From assembly GCF_017939745.1 (NCBI RefSeq), contig NZ_JAGKQQ010000001.1, forward strand, positions 5,084,001-5,148,000: a stretch of 64,000 nt of DNA, read 5' to 3'. The stretch comes from Gemmata palustris. Lineage in GTDB: Bacteria > Planctomycetota > Planctomycetia > Gemmatales > Gemmataceae. The translations under genes were made by a program, and so were the position numbers. Positions 1 through 7,745 of this stretch are shown one piece after another. A model generated the notes under the pieces. The model was not told the origin of the DNA and did not search any database. It saw nothing but the letters and a program-made list of their open reading frames with translations. Positions within the stretch are counted from its first letter, which is position 1. Every line of letters begins with the position of its first letter.

Positions 1-1084
1 TGAAGGAACCGGGGCTGACGCGGACGAGTCCGTCCGGCGCGGTACCGAGCGCTTTGTGGATGTACGGCGCACAGTGCAGCCCGGGGCGCACCGCGATGTT
101 GAACGACTGATCGAGAAGCCCCGCGAGTTCCGGCGCGGCGAGCGCCTCGCACCGGAAGCTGAGCGCACTCACTCTTCGGGCCGGGTCCGCGTGGCCGAAC
201 AGCTCGAAGCCGGGCAGTTCCAAGAGTGCCGCACGCAGTCGCTCGCAGAGCCCCAGTTCGTGCCGGCGAATCGCTTCAACGCCCTTTTCCTCCACGTAGT
301 CCAACCCCGCAACGAGCCCGACGACACCGAGCACGTTCGGCGTGCCGCCCTCGAGGTGGTGCGGGAAGTCGGTCGGCTGCGTGGGCGTGAGCGAGTCCCC
401 GCCGGTCCCCCCCTCGCGCCACGGGCGCAGCGTGACGCGCGGACCGACGAACAGCGCGCCGGTACCGGTCGGCCCGAGCAGCGACTTGTGACCGGGGAAC
501 GCGAGCAGGTCAATGTTCGCGCTTTGTATATCGACCGGGAGCACGCCCACGGTCTGGGCCGCGTCGACGAGGAACAGCAGGTCGTGTTCGCGCGCGATGC
601 GCCCCACGTCCGCGATCGGCTGCACGGTCCCGAGCACGTTGCTCGCGTGCGTCATCGCGATGAGCTTGGTCTTCGGGCCGATCGCGGCGCGGATCGCTTC
701 CGGGTCGATGGTCCCGCCCGCGTCGGCCGGCACGCGCGTGAGCGTGATGCGGTTGGCCTGCGCGAGCGCGACGAGCGGGCGCGACACGCTGTTGTGTTCG
801 AGGTCGGTGGTGATGACGTGGTCGCCGTCGTTCAGCACGCCCTTGAACGCCATGTTGAGCGCATCAGTACAGTTGAGCGTGAACGCCCAGTGGTCCGCGT
901 CGCGCCCGTTGAAGAACCGGTTGAGCCGGTGCCGGGCGTCGGACAGCGCGTGTTCGGACTCCAGGGCCATCTTGTGCCCGGAGCGCCCGGGGTTGGCCAG
1001 CGAGGTCCGCGCGAAGCGGTCCATCGCGACGTACACGCCCTCGGCCTTGGGGAAACTGGTCGCGGCGTTATCGAGGTAGATCAT
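1..1084 (-). CDS. Cysteine desulfurase-like class V aminotransferase (3' end outside window)
   Basis: PLP-dependent enzyme of the NifS/SufS/Csd fold, expected to take sulfur from cysteine as an enzyme persulfide. The N-terminus reads MIYLDNAATSFPK, the usual start of this family. Further in are a THASNVLGT segment, the PLP-phosphate-contacting VDAAQTVG segment and the PLP lysine in FPGHKSLLGPTGTGAL. About 361 codons are visible and the frame is open to the window edge, so the protein is nearly complete against a family length near 380-400. It is the last visible gene of the leftward sulfur operon, 39 bp after the E1-like gene, which places it as sulfur donor for the carrier encoded at 2650-2922. 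A selenocysteine-lyase-like role is possible but fits the context less well. Confidence 0.88.
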   Translation of the reverse strand, partial: MIYLDNAATSFPKAEGVYVAMDRFARTSLANPGRSGHKMALESEHALSDARHRLNRFFNGRDADHWAFTLNCTDALNMAFKGVLNDGDHVITTDLEHNSVSRPLVALAQANRITLTRVPADAGGTIDPEAIRAAIGPKTKLIAMTHASNVLGTVQPIADVGRIAREHDLLFLVDAAQTVGVLPVDIQSANIDLLAFPGHKSLLGPTGTGALFVGPRVTLRPWREGGTGGDSLTPTQPTDFPHHLEGGTPNVLGVVGLVAGLDYVEEKGVEAIRRHELGLCERLRAALLELPGFELFGHADPARRVSALSFRCEALAAPELAGLLDQSFNIAVRPGLHCAPYIHKALGTAPDGLVRVSPGSF

Positions 1085-1123
1085 GTGAGCGGGTCACGAA
1101 ACGTGGAGGGGGCGTAATGGCAA

Positions 1124-2179
1124 TCAGTGCCCGACGTACTTCGCGTAAAGGGTACGAGCCTTGTCCGGTTCGCTCGTGCCCTTGATGATCGCGCGCCCGT
1201 CCTCGAACACGGTGAACTCGTAGGGGTCGCCGTTCTCGGTGAGCTGGAACTTCAGCAGGAACTTGTTGTAGCTCACTTCGCCGGACTGTTTCAGCACGCT
1301 CGCGAGGTACGCGAAGTCGAGCTTGCCCTTCACGCGGTGGCTCACCTGGACCGCGTTGCGCCCGCACAGAGAGGTCGTTTGCGTGCCGTGCGCGCCGTCG
1401 AGCCACTCGAAATTGCGTTTCGCGCAGCACGGGCACTGCCCCTTCCGCCCGGCCAACGGCGCCACCTTCACGCGCTTGTTCGTGTTCTCCCACACGTCGA
1501 GAATGAGCAGTTCGCGGTTCACCGCGGCCTTGTTGCCGGAGAGCAACTTGATCGCTTCCGTGGACTGGTAACTCGCGACGATGTTCACCGCGGGAGCCAG
1601 TACGCCCGCGGTTTCGCAGGTGCCGGTTTCGCCCGGAGCGGGAGCTGCCTCGAACACACAGCGCAGGCACGGCGTTTCACCGGGGATGATGGTCATGCTC
1701 ATCCCCTGGCTGCCGACCGCGCCGCCGTACACCCACGGCTTGTTATGTTTGATGGCGACGTCGTTGATGAGGTACCGGATCTCGAAGTTATCGCTCCCGT
1801 CGAGAATGAGATCGGCGCCTTCGCAGAACTCCTCAATGTTGGTGCGATTGATGTCCGCGACGATCGGCTCCACCGTGATCGATGAGTTGATCTGCCGGAG
1901 CTTGGTTGCCGCGGCCTCCGCTTTGGGCAGGTTGTTTGCCACGTCGGATTCGTCGAACAGCACCTGGCGCTGGAGGTTCGACGGCTCGACGAAGTCGCGG
2001 TCGATGACGCGCACGAACCCGACGCCCGCGCGGACCAGCACGTTCGCGAGCACGGTGCCGAGCGCCCCGCACCCGCACAGCGTGACGCGCGACGCGAGCA
2101 GTTTCTCCTGCCCGACTTTGCCGAGACCGGGGAAGCGCATCTGCCGGGAGTATCGTTCGAGCGGGTTGGTGTCGATCAT
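1124..2179 (-). CDS. ThiF/MoeB/HesA-type E1-like adenylyltransferase
   Basis: 351 aa enzyme that should adenylate the C-terminal glycine of a ubiquitin-like sulfur carrier. Visible parts are the family N-terminus RYSRQMRFPGLGKVGQ (about residues 9-24), the nucleotide loop GCGALG (36-41), D61, the LDGSDNFEIRYLIND stretch (126-140), a zinc site made of C171/C174 and C249/C252, and the likely catalytic C188 in GTCETAGVLAP. The C-terminal ~100 residues are not a rhodanese; they form a small domain ending FEDGRAIIKGT...ARTLYAKYVG, seen in several stand-alone HesA/MoeB proteins. An upstream in-frame extension of ~158 residues is open but is an Arg-rich shadow, so the ATG at MIDTNPLERY is chosen. 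Neighbours are a GG-ending carrier and a cysteine desulfurase. Confidence 0.93.
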   Translation of the reverse strand: MIDTNPLERYSRQMRFPGLGKVGQEKLLASRVTLCGCGALGTVLANVLVRAGVGFVRVIDRDFVEPSNLQRQVLFDESDVANNLPKAEAAATKLRQINSSITVEPIVADINRTNIEEFCEGADLILDGSDNFEIRYLINDVAIKHNKPWVYGGAVGSQGMSMTIIPGETPCLRCVFEAAPAPGETGTCETAGVLAPAVNIVASYQSTEAIKLLSGNKAAVNRELLILDVWENTNKRVKVAPLAGRKGQCPCCAKRNFEWLDGAHGTQTTSLCGRNAVQVSHRVKGKLDFAYLASVLKQSGEVSYNKFLLKFQLTENGDPYEFTVFEDGRAIIKGTSEPDKARTLYAKYVGH

Positions 2180-2244
2180 GGGTACGTTAAGTAGTAAGGG
2201 GGAGCGGTTCGCGCTCCCCCTTCGGTGTGGAGTCGGCGCAGGGC

Positions 2245-2577
2245 CTATTGACCTATTCCGTTTTCTTTGAGGAAGTCTTGCAGGAAGCGCACGTGTTGCT
2301 TGGGCCACTTCTCGGACTTCGCGAACCCGACAAGGGTGGCCATGTCCTCGCGGGCGCGGCGCAGGTCGTTGCCGTCGAGCCGCTGGAGGTACGACACGAC
2401 GTAGTTCATCGCCTCTTCCGCGACCGCCGCGTTCAGCACAGCGGCTTCGGAGCCTTCGAGGAACACGTAGGCGTGGATCGCGGCGAGTAACAAAGGGTGT
2501 ACGCCGAGTTCCGCCGGAATCTCCGGGAACACCGCGGCCCCTTCGGGGGTCTCTTGTTGCGCCGGTTCGTCTGCCAT
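2245..2577 (-). CDS. Small alpha-helical protein of unknown function in sulfur operon
   Basis: 110 aa, acidic, predicted mostly helical, no signal peptide, membrane segment or cysteine. The N-terminal ~20 residues are low complexity (EPAQQETPEGAAV); the rest reads as one small domain with the helical runs VAEEAMNYVVSYLQRL and WPKQHVRFLQDFLKENG. I do not recognise a family. It lies between the sulfur carrier and the activating enzyme with short gaps (72 and 65 bp) on the same strand, so it is probably co-transcribed and may be an accessory factor for carrier activation or delivery. It has no metalloprotease JAMM motif, so it does not replace the Mec-type peptidase of the mycobacterial CysO pathway. 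Confidence 0.75.
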   Translation of the reverse strand: MADEPAQQETPEGAAVFPEIPAELGVHPLLLAAIHAYVFLEGSEAAVLNAAVAEEAMNYVVSYLQRLDGNDLRRAREDMATLVGFAKSEKWPKQHVRFLQDFLKENGIGQ

Positions 2578-2649
2578 TCGCGCCGCCCGTGTGAGGCTCG
2601 TAAGGGCGAAGGAACGCCCGGTTCCGTCGCCCGTTCTGTCCGTCTCGAA

Positions 2650-2922
2650 TCACCCGCCCGCGACGGCCGGGATCAGCGCGAGAACGACGCCGTCCGTGAC
2701 CGCGGTGTCCATCTCGTCGAGGTAGCGGATGTCCTCATCATTGAGGAACACGTTGATGTAGGGGCGAATTTTGCCGTTATCGAACAGCTTCGGCCCCATC
2801 GCGGGGTACTGGCGGAGCAGGTCTTCGAGCGCGGCCTTGACCGTCGCGCCGGTGACTTCGACTTCCGCCTTGCCGCCCGACTGCTCGCGCATCGGCGTCG
2901 GGATCTGGATCTTGATCGCCAT
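2650..2922 (-). CDS. ThiS/MoaD-family sulfur carrier protein
   Basis: 90 aa beta-grasp protein ending in AVAGG, the exposed Gly-Gly tail that is adenylated and converted to a thiocarboxylate in ThiS, MoaD and CysO. It has the MoaD-like layout: an N-terminal strand (MAIKIQIPTPM), a variable region with EVTGATVKAALEDLLRQYP (the usual helix after the second strand), then INVFLNDEDIRYLDEMDTAVTDGVVLALIPAVAGG-type strands, including the family's ND(E/D)-D-IR element. With the E1-like enzyme and the cysteine desulfurase downstream it forms a full sulfur-relay set. No molybdopterin or thiazole genes are nearby. It is therefore more likely a biosynthetic sulfide donor for an amino acid than part of cofactor synthesis. 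Confidence 0.93.
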   Translation of the reverse strand: MAIKIQIPTPMREQSGGKAEVEVTGATVKAALEDLLRQYPAMGPKLFDNGKIRPYINVFLNDEDIRYLDEMDTAVTDGVVLALIPAVAGG

Positions 2923-2952
2923 ATCTCCTCGGTCGTTAATCCAATTCGTGCG

Positions 2953-4329
2953 TTACGGTCGGTAGGCGTCGAACTCGGCGCGGGTCGCATCGGTGTCGAA
3001 GAACACCGGCTTGCCGGACGCCAACAGTTGTTCGACGTTCCCCCGTGACATCCACCACAACAGTGGCGGTGTTACTACCACCATATCAACCGTTGGTAGT
3101 ATGGTGGCGAACCACTCGTGAAACTTCTCGCGCCCGAGCAGGTGCAGTGCGTTGGGGTCGGTCGCGTAATAATCGGCGGGCAGGCGCTTTCCGGCCAGTA
3201 CTGCGATGCGCCCGTCCGCTACCAGCACCACGTCCCCGGGAGCGTTCCGCACGGCCGCAACGCAGGCCGCGTGTTCGTCGTTCGGGTGGAGCTGAACGAG
3301 AATCACGCCCACGATTACCGGAACCCGCACCGTGATGGCCACCAGCGGCACGAGCGCAAACAAGCGCGATACCCCTTCCGCCAACCGAACCACCGCCACC
3401 GCCGCGCACGCCGCGAACAGCGGCAGCACCGGCAGGTAGTACATCACCGAGAGCGTCTTCCCCGCCACACTGATGCACACCGCCGAAAGTAGCCCGTGTG
3501 CCGCAATTCCGCGGAGTTTGGGCGGCCCGCTGCACAAGAACCACAACGCGGCCGGCACTCCCAGGATGACCGCGGGCTCCGACAGAAACTCGCGGATCTG
3601 CCCGGCGCGGTCGCTCCAGTCCGTCCGCACACGGTTCGACTGAAAGCCGACCACGTTATCAAAGTAACCGGGCAGCGCCAGCACACACGTCAAGTGAATG
3701 ACAGCGCACCCCACGCCCAGCGCACCGAGGAACCACGCGGCTCGCGCCAGGAACCCGCTGCGCCCGTCCGCGAACCCAGTGAGCAATAACAGCCCCGGTG
3801 CGGCAATCAGCGACGGGAGTCGGACAGCGGTCGCGAAAGCGATCACAAACCCGGCGAGCGCGAATCGTCGCTTATTCGTGCCGAGAATCAGCAAGCTCGC
3901 GGCCACTTCCAAACACGCGGCCGGGGTGTTCGTAGCTCCGTGAATCGACTGGTACGCGAACACGACTGTCGCAGCCACCAGCGCGACCCCGAACGGTTCT
4001 GCGTGCCGAATTCCGGTACCCTCGCAAACGCGCCGCGTTAGCCGGAACGTTTGGGCCAACAGCACGAGCCCGCAGGCCCAGTTGAACGCCCGCACGCCAG
4101 CGATACCAGAACCGATCCACTCGCACGCGGCGCCAATCAGCAAGATCCCGGGCGGTTGCGGAACAAAGTAATCCGTGTAGGGTACTTGTCCGCGCGTGAG
4201 TAGCACCGCCTGGTAGTAATAAACGCCTTCATCGTACATCGTGAACGCAGTTCGGGGAACGGCGGCGAGTAGGGCCGCCACCCCGATGAGCACTGCACAC
4301 GCGCCGAGCAGACCGGCCCATCGGGTCAC
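2953..4329 (-). CDS. Polytopic GT-C-type glycosyltransferase-like membrane protein
   Basis: 458 aa with about nine to ten hydrophobic segments. The first loop reads MYDEGVYYYQAVLLTRGQVPYTDYF, with the acidic D-E pair just after TM1 that is typical of GT-C enzymes (PMT/ArnT/GT39, GT87) using polyprenyl-phosphate sugars. A C-terminal non-membrane stretch (HPNDEHAACVAAVRNAPGDVVLVADGR) resembles the soluble end of this family. Its start overlaps the stop of the preceding PLP-enzyme gene by 4 bp (ATGA), so the two are translationally linked. That is odd, because nothing in its sequence points to sulfur metabolism. Substrate unknown. Confidence 0.8.
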   Translation of the reverse strand: MTRWAGLLGACAVLIGVAALLAAVPRTAFTMYDEGVYYYQAVLLTRGQVPYTDYFVPQPPGILLIGAACEWIGSGIAGVRAFNWACGLVLLAQTFRLTRRVCEGTGIRHAEPFGVALVAATVVFAYQSIHGATNTPAACLEVAASLLILGTNKRRFALAGFVIAFATAVRLPSLIAAPGLLLLTGFADGRSGFLARAAWFLGALGVGCAVIHLTCVLALPGYFDNVVGFQSNRVRTDWSDRAGQIREFLSEPAVILGVPAALWFLCSGPPKLRGIAAHGLLSAVCISVAGKTLSVMYYLPVLPLFAACAAVAVVRLAEGVSRLFALVPLVAITVRVPVIVGVILVQLHPNDEHAACVAAVRNAPGDVVLVADGRIAVLAGKRLPADYYATDPNALHLLGREKFHEWFATILPTVDMVVVTPPLLWWMSRGNVEQLLASGKPVFFDTDATRAEFDAYRP

Positions 4330-5597
4330 GCCAACACCGGCTCGGCCACCGCTTCAGCAACGCCCGTGAGCGCCTCGAAATCGGCCAGCGCCGGTTTGAT
4401 GGTCGCCGGTTCGTCGAGCGCGTCGAACACCGCGTCCTGAGTCTTCAGCCCGTTGCCGGTGATGCAGATCACGATCTCTTCGTTCCGCGGGATGCGGCCC
4501 GATTCGATCAGCTTTTTCGTGACGGCAAGTGTGGTTCCGCCGGCCGTCTCCGCGAACACGCCTTCCGTCTTCGCGAGGAGCAGCATCGATTCCACGATTT
4601 CGGCGTCGGTCACGTCTTCCGCCCAACCGCCGCTGTCGCGGATCAGTTTCGCGGCGAAGTACCCGTCGGCCGGGTCGCCGATCGCGAGGCTCTTGCAGAT
4701 CGTGTTCGGCGTCTTGATCGGCTTGTGGCGCTCGCGGTTGCTCTTCACGCAATCGCTGATCGGGTTGCACCCGCTCGCCTGCGCGCCGTACATCTTCGTC
4801 GTCACCGGGGCGTCCACGAGCCCCAACCGGCTCAGTTCGGTGAAACCCTTGTGGATCTTGCCGATGAGCGCGCCGCCGGCCATCGGGCACACGACGTGTT
4901 GCGGGAACCGCCAGCCGAGGTCTTCGGCGATCTCGAATCCGACCGTCTTCGAGCCCTCGGCGTAGAACGGCCGCAGGTTCACGTTCACAAAGCCCCAACC
5001 GTACTTCATCACGATTTGAGTGCAGAGTCGGTTCACCTGATCGTAGGTGCCGGACACCTTCACCACCTTCGCACCGTAGAGCGCGGTGCCGTAAATCTTC
5101 ACGCGCTCCAGATCGGCCGGCACGAGAATAACCGTCTCCAACCCGGCGGACGCGGCCAGCGCCGCGACGCTGTTCGCGAGGTTGCCGGTGCTGGCGCAGC
5201 CGACCATCCGCATCCCGAGTTCGCGGGCCTTCGAGAGCGCCACCGACACCACGCGGTCCTTGAACGAGAGCGTCGGGAAGTTGACCGCGTCGTTCTTGAT
5301 CCAGAGGCGCTCGACGCCGAGTGCGTCCGCGAGCCGGTCGGCGCGGATGAGCGGTGTTCCGCCGACTTGCGGGCCGACCGTGGGCTCGCCGTCGAGCGGG
5401 AGCAACTCGCGGTAGCGCCACATGTTGCGGGGGCGGGAAGTGAATTTCGCCCGGCTGACGTTCGGTTTGATGCGGTCGTAATCGTAGGCGACTTCGAGCG
5501 GCCCGGAATCGTCCGGGCAGAAGAAGCTCGCGGCCTTCGGATAGAGCTTGCCGCACACGCGACACTTCAGCCCCAGAACGAAGTCGTTACTCGGCAC
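4326..5597 (-). CDS. Threonine synthase-like PLP enzyme under SAM riboswitch control
   Basis: 423 aa fold-type II PLP enzyme. An N-terminal zinc-ribbon-like segment (C12, C15, C27) precedes the catalytic core. The PLP lysine is K113 in LSFKDRVV; canonical threonine synthases have GSFKDRG, so the flanking glycines are changed. The PLP-phosphate loop CASTGNLANSVAA follows, and PMAGGALIGKIHKG lies later. By family the substrate would be O-phosphohomoserine. The SAM-I riboswitch in the leader and the sulfur-carrier genes downstream suggest that the gamma-replacement nucleophile here may be sulfide from the carrier, giving homocysteine instead of threonine; this is inference. A GTG start is used; no better ATG lies near it. 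A standard threonine synthase that is merely co-regulated is the main alternative. Confidence 0.88.
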   Translation of the reverse strand: MPSNDFVLGLKCRVCGKLYPKAASFFCPDDSGPLEVAYDYDRIKPNVSRAKFTSRPRNMWRYRELLPLDGEPTVGPQVGGTPLIRADRLADALGVERLWIKNDAVNFPTLSFKDRVVSVALSKARELGMRMVGCASTGNLANSVAALAASAGLETVILVPADLERVKIYGTALYGAKVVKVSGTYDQVNRLCTQIVMKYGWGFVNVNLRPFYAEGSKTVGFEIAEDLGWRFPQHVVCPMAGGALIGKIHKGFTELSRLGLVDAPVTTKMYGAQASGCNPISDCVKSNRERHKPIKTPNTICKSLAIGDPADGYFAAKLIRDSGGWAEDVTDAEIVESMLLLAKTEGVFAETAGGTTLAVTKKLIESGRIPRNEEIVICITGNGLKTQDAVFDALDEPATIKPALADFEALTGVAEAVAEPVLA

Positions 5598-5684
5598 AGC
5601 ACAACCTCAGAGAAGAGAAACGCACGGACCGCATCACGCGGCGAAATTTCGTTTTGAGTGGGTGGGTTTGCTTAGCCAGAAGTG

Positions 5685-5754
5685 CCGCCGTATTTGGCGG
5701 TTGTGGTGAGATAAGAGTACGGCGGGGCCGTGAGCCCCGCGCGAGATCTTATCT
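5685..5754 (-). promoter_or_regulatory. Riboswitch expression platform with alternative pairing
   Basis: The 3' strand of the aptamer P1 helix, AGATAAGA (minus strand, 5754-5747), is perfectly complementary to TCTTATCT at 5716-5709. A GC-rich hairpin (GCGGGGCcgtgaGCCCCGC on plus) lies between the two. P1 and this downstream helix are therefore mutually exclusive. A second hairpin (5685-5700, CCGCC-GTATTT-GGCGG) follows. There is no U-tract after either, so control is probably Rho-dependent or translational and not by an intrinsic terminator. Confidence 0.7.
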
Positions 5755-5911
5755 TCCCCGGCCATACCGCTTCCCCCGTTGTTCGGGAGCCGCGGCGTTT
5801 GCCGGGCAGGAGTTAGCACCTGCATCGCGTGCCGCACGTTGGGAACGTGCAACAGTAGACCGGTTGCTGTGGCGTCGTCGGGCCTGGCCCCTCAGCCACT
5901 CTGGATAAGAT
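5746..5911 (-). promoter_or_regulatory. SAM-I (S-box) riboswitch aptamer
   Basis: Read on the minus strand, an 8-bp P1 helix is perfect: ATCTTATC (5911-5904) pairs with GATAAGAT (5753-5746). Directly after the 5' strand come the S-box conserved blocks in order: CCAGAGTGG, CTGAGGG, the GGCCC of P2, GACGACGCC, GCAACC, then the P3-region GGTGCTAACTCCTGC and a P4 hairpin before GGGGAAGATAAGAT. This is the signature of the S-adenosylmethionine riboswitch family RF00162. At 166 nt it is somewhat longer than usual because of the P2/P4 arms. It sits 149 nt upstream of the PLP-enzyme start, so SAM would switch the sulfur operon off. Confidence 0.93.
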
Positions 5912-5987
5912 ACTCACCAACTTAAGTTTTCAATAACGGCTGCGCACGCACAGCGCGTTGGAAGAAAGATACGGTACTCTCGCGAGG

Positions 5988-6096
5988 GCGGCAACAGCAT
6001 TCGGGCGAAATTCGTTCTGTTCCGGTCCAGACTCGCGCCCGTGACCGTGAATTCCGCGGTGCGGCAACAGCATTCGGGCGAAATTCGTTCTGTTCC
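5988..6096. repeat. Two perfect 36-bp direct repeats
   Basis: The 36-bp unit beginning GCGGCAACAGCATTCGGG and ending TTCTGTTCC occurs at 5988-6023 and again, without mismatch, at 6061-6096 (73 bp period). The pair lies just 3' of the leftward beta-propeller gene and near the promoter side of the riboswitch operon. There are only two units and no further array, so it is not a CRISPR. Confidence 0.85.
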
Positions 6097-6112
6097 TCGG
6101 TAACGATTTCCG

Positions 6113-7690
6113 TCACGGGGTCGCGATCTTACCAGTTTCGGCGTTGTACAGTTCGAGCGCTCCGTTACGCCAGACCCCGACGGTGCTACCATTTCCGAGG
6201 ATGGGCATCAGGGTGAAATGCTGTTTGTAATCCGGTCCGACCTGTCGCAGCGTTTTACTGGACACGTCGTAGCTCCAACACTTCCCCACAGACATCCCAG
6301 ACATCAAAACCGAATAGCCACAAACCACGCGGTTACCGTCCGCACTAACACTCAACGGCAGGAAAGACGGATCTTCACTCTCGATGGGAAGTGGCACCTG
6401 TGCCTTTAATTGTTTCGATACCACGTCGTAGACGTGTACGAGCCACTTGGGTTTAAGAGGTGTGGTTCGGTCCTCAATGTACGCTACGACAGTCTTTCCA
6501 TCGGCCGAGATATCGGGGCGACGTCTGAGCCGTTCATCTTCTTTGAGAGGCAAGACGAGAGACGCCTCCGGTCGACTCAAATCCGCTACACGCAATTCGC
6601 CTACAGCGTTCGGCAAAAGAGCGTTGTAAACGGCCAAGTTCTTTTCGGGGCAGTAGCTGATGTCGTGGATCTCGATGTCCTTGAGAAGAACCTTCTCCAT
6701 CCCGGTTTCGAGATCCACACGGAGCAACGTTCCTTCGTATGCGGCCACGATCGCCTTACCGTTTGGTGTGTAGGTGGCAAACGCGGGCACACCGCCAGAT
6801 TTTGTTTCTGGCGACAGTTTGATGGTCTTCTCCAGAACCCCAGAGGCAACATTCCAAAGAGTCAGGGACTTCGCCTCTTTGGACACGATCGCAACTTGTT
6901 TTCGATTGGGCGAAATCCCAACGGCATCGGGGAAAAACAGGCTCTTCTTGTCTTCAATCAAAACGAGCGGATCACTCGTCCGGACATCCCAAACCCCAAA
7001 CGCCTGGCGCCTTTCTCTCGTGATGTACGGCGCCAGAATCAATTCCCCGTCGGTCGTCCATTGAGGGCTATCAACTCGCGCGGCCTGCAGTTTGAGTTTC
7101 TCACCTCCGGACGGAGGATTCGGCCCGGGGTTGTTCGGCTCCGGCAACTGCGGTCCCGGGCCTTTAGGCATCACTGGCCCCGGACCTTGCGGACCCGGCC
7201 TCTGCGGCCCGGCGGGTGGGTCACCTGCGGGCGGAGTGTTCGACGCAACCTCTTCCTTCTTGCCGAACTTGTCCCAGAAGACGAAGGCGACCACACCCAA
7301 CAGGACGATCAGCACCACGCCGCCGACGATGTTGCGCGCCATCGACGAGCCACCCGCGGCCGACTTCTTCTTTTTCTTTCGCGGCCGATCGTCTTCGTCG
7401 TCCTCGACCACGGCCCGAGCGCGCTTCTTAGCGGGCCGTACCTCGTCTTCATCATCCTCGTCAACGACCACATCGGCTTTGACCTGCGGCTTGGCGACAG
7501 GTCGCGGCGCGGGCTTCTTCACGGGCTGCGTCGGCTCGTCCTCCACCACCTCGAAGGCCGGAGCGTCTACGACCAGCTCCGGAACCGCGAGCACCTTCTG
7601 ACACTTGGGGCACTTGACCTTCTTGCCGGCCGCCGCATCGGGCGCGTTCATCCGGGCCGAGCAACCGGGGCACGTAACGGGAATCGGCAT
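6113..7690 (-). CDS. Zinc-ribbon, membrane-anchored beta-propeller protein
   Basis: 525 aa. Residues 1-35 form a double CxxC zinc ribbon (PVTCPGC...VKCPKC) of the MJ0042-like type common in planctomycetes. An acidic then Lys/Arg-rich linker follows (DEDDEDE, RKKKKKS), then one transmembrane helix (NIVGGVVLIVLLGVVAFVFW), a Pro/Gly-rich spacer and a C-terminal ~330-residue WD40/TolB-like propeller (repeats such as SPNRKQVAIVSKEAKSLTLWN, SADGNRVVCGYS). The ribbon should be cytoplasmic and the propeller extracytoplasmic. Start chosen at MPIPVTCPGC; an upstream in-frame start adds 13 unlikely residues. Function unknown, probably protein-protein interaction. Confidence 0.85.
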   Translation of the reverse strand: MPIPVTCPGCSARMNAPDAAAGKKVKCPKCQKVLAVPELVVDAPAFEVVEDEPTQPVKKPAPRPVAKPQVKADVVVDEDDEDEVRPAKKRARAVVEDDEDDRPRKKKKKSAAGGSSMARNIVGGVVLIVLLGVVAFVFWDKFGKKEEVASNTPPAGDPPAGPQRPGPQGPGPVMPKGPGPQLPEPNNPGPNPPSGGEKLKLQAARVDSPQWTTDGELILAPYITRERRQAFGVWDVRTSDPLVLIEDKKSLFFPDAVGISPNRKQVAIVSKEAKSLTLWNVASGVLEKTIKLSPETKSGGVPAFATYTPNGKAIVAAYEGTLLRVDLETGMEKVLLKDIEIHDISYCPEKNLAVYNALLPNAVGELRVADLSRPEASLVLPLKEDERLRRRPDISADGKTVVAYIEDRTTPLKPKWLVHVYDVVSKQLKAQVPLPIESEDPSFLPLSVSADGNRVVCGYSVLMSGMSVGKCWSYDVSSKTLRQVGPDYKQHFTLMPILGNGSTVGVWRNGALELYNAETGKIATP

Positions 7691-7745
7691 GGATGACCTC
7701 GTGAACTCGATGCTGGGTCGGACGAACACTTATTCTATTCGTGAA

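Noticed and set aside
56-1117. A 353-codon plus-strand frame
   Set aside because: It is antisense to the cysteine desulfurase, whose N-terminus and PLP motifs are clear on the minus strand.
2180-2653. N-terminal extension of the E1-like gene by about 158 codons
   Set aside because: The extension is Arg-rich and overlaps the 110-aa gene in another frame; MIDTNPLERYSRQ is the normal family start.
5988-6096. Possible CRISPR
   Set aside because: Only two repeat units with no array, leader or cas genes nearby.
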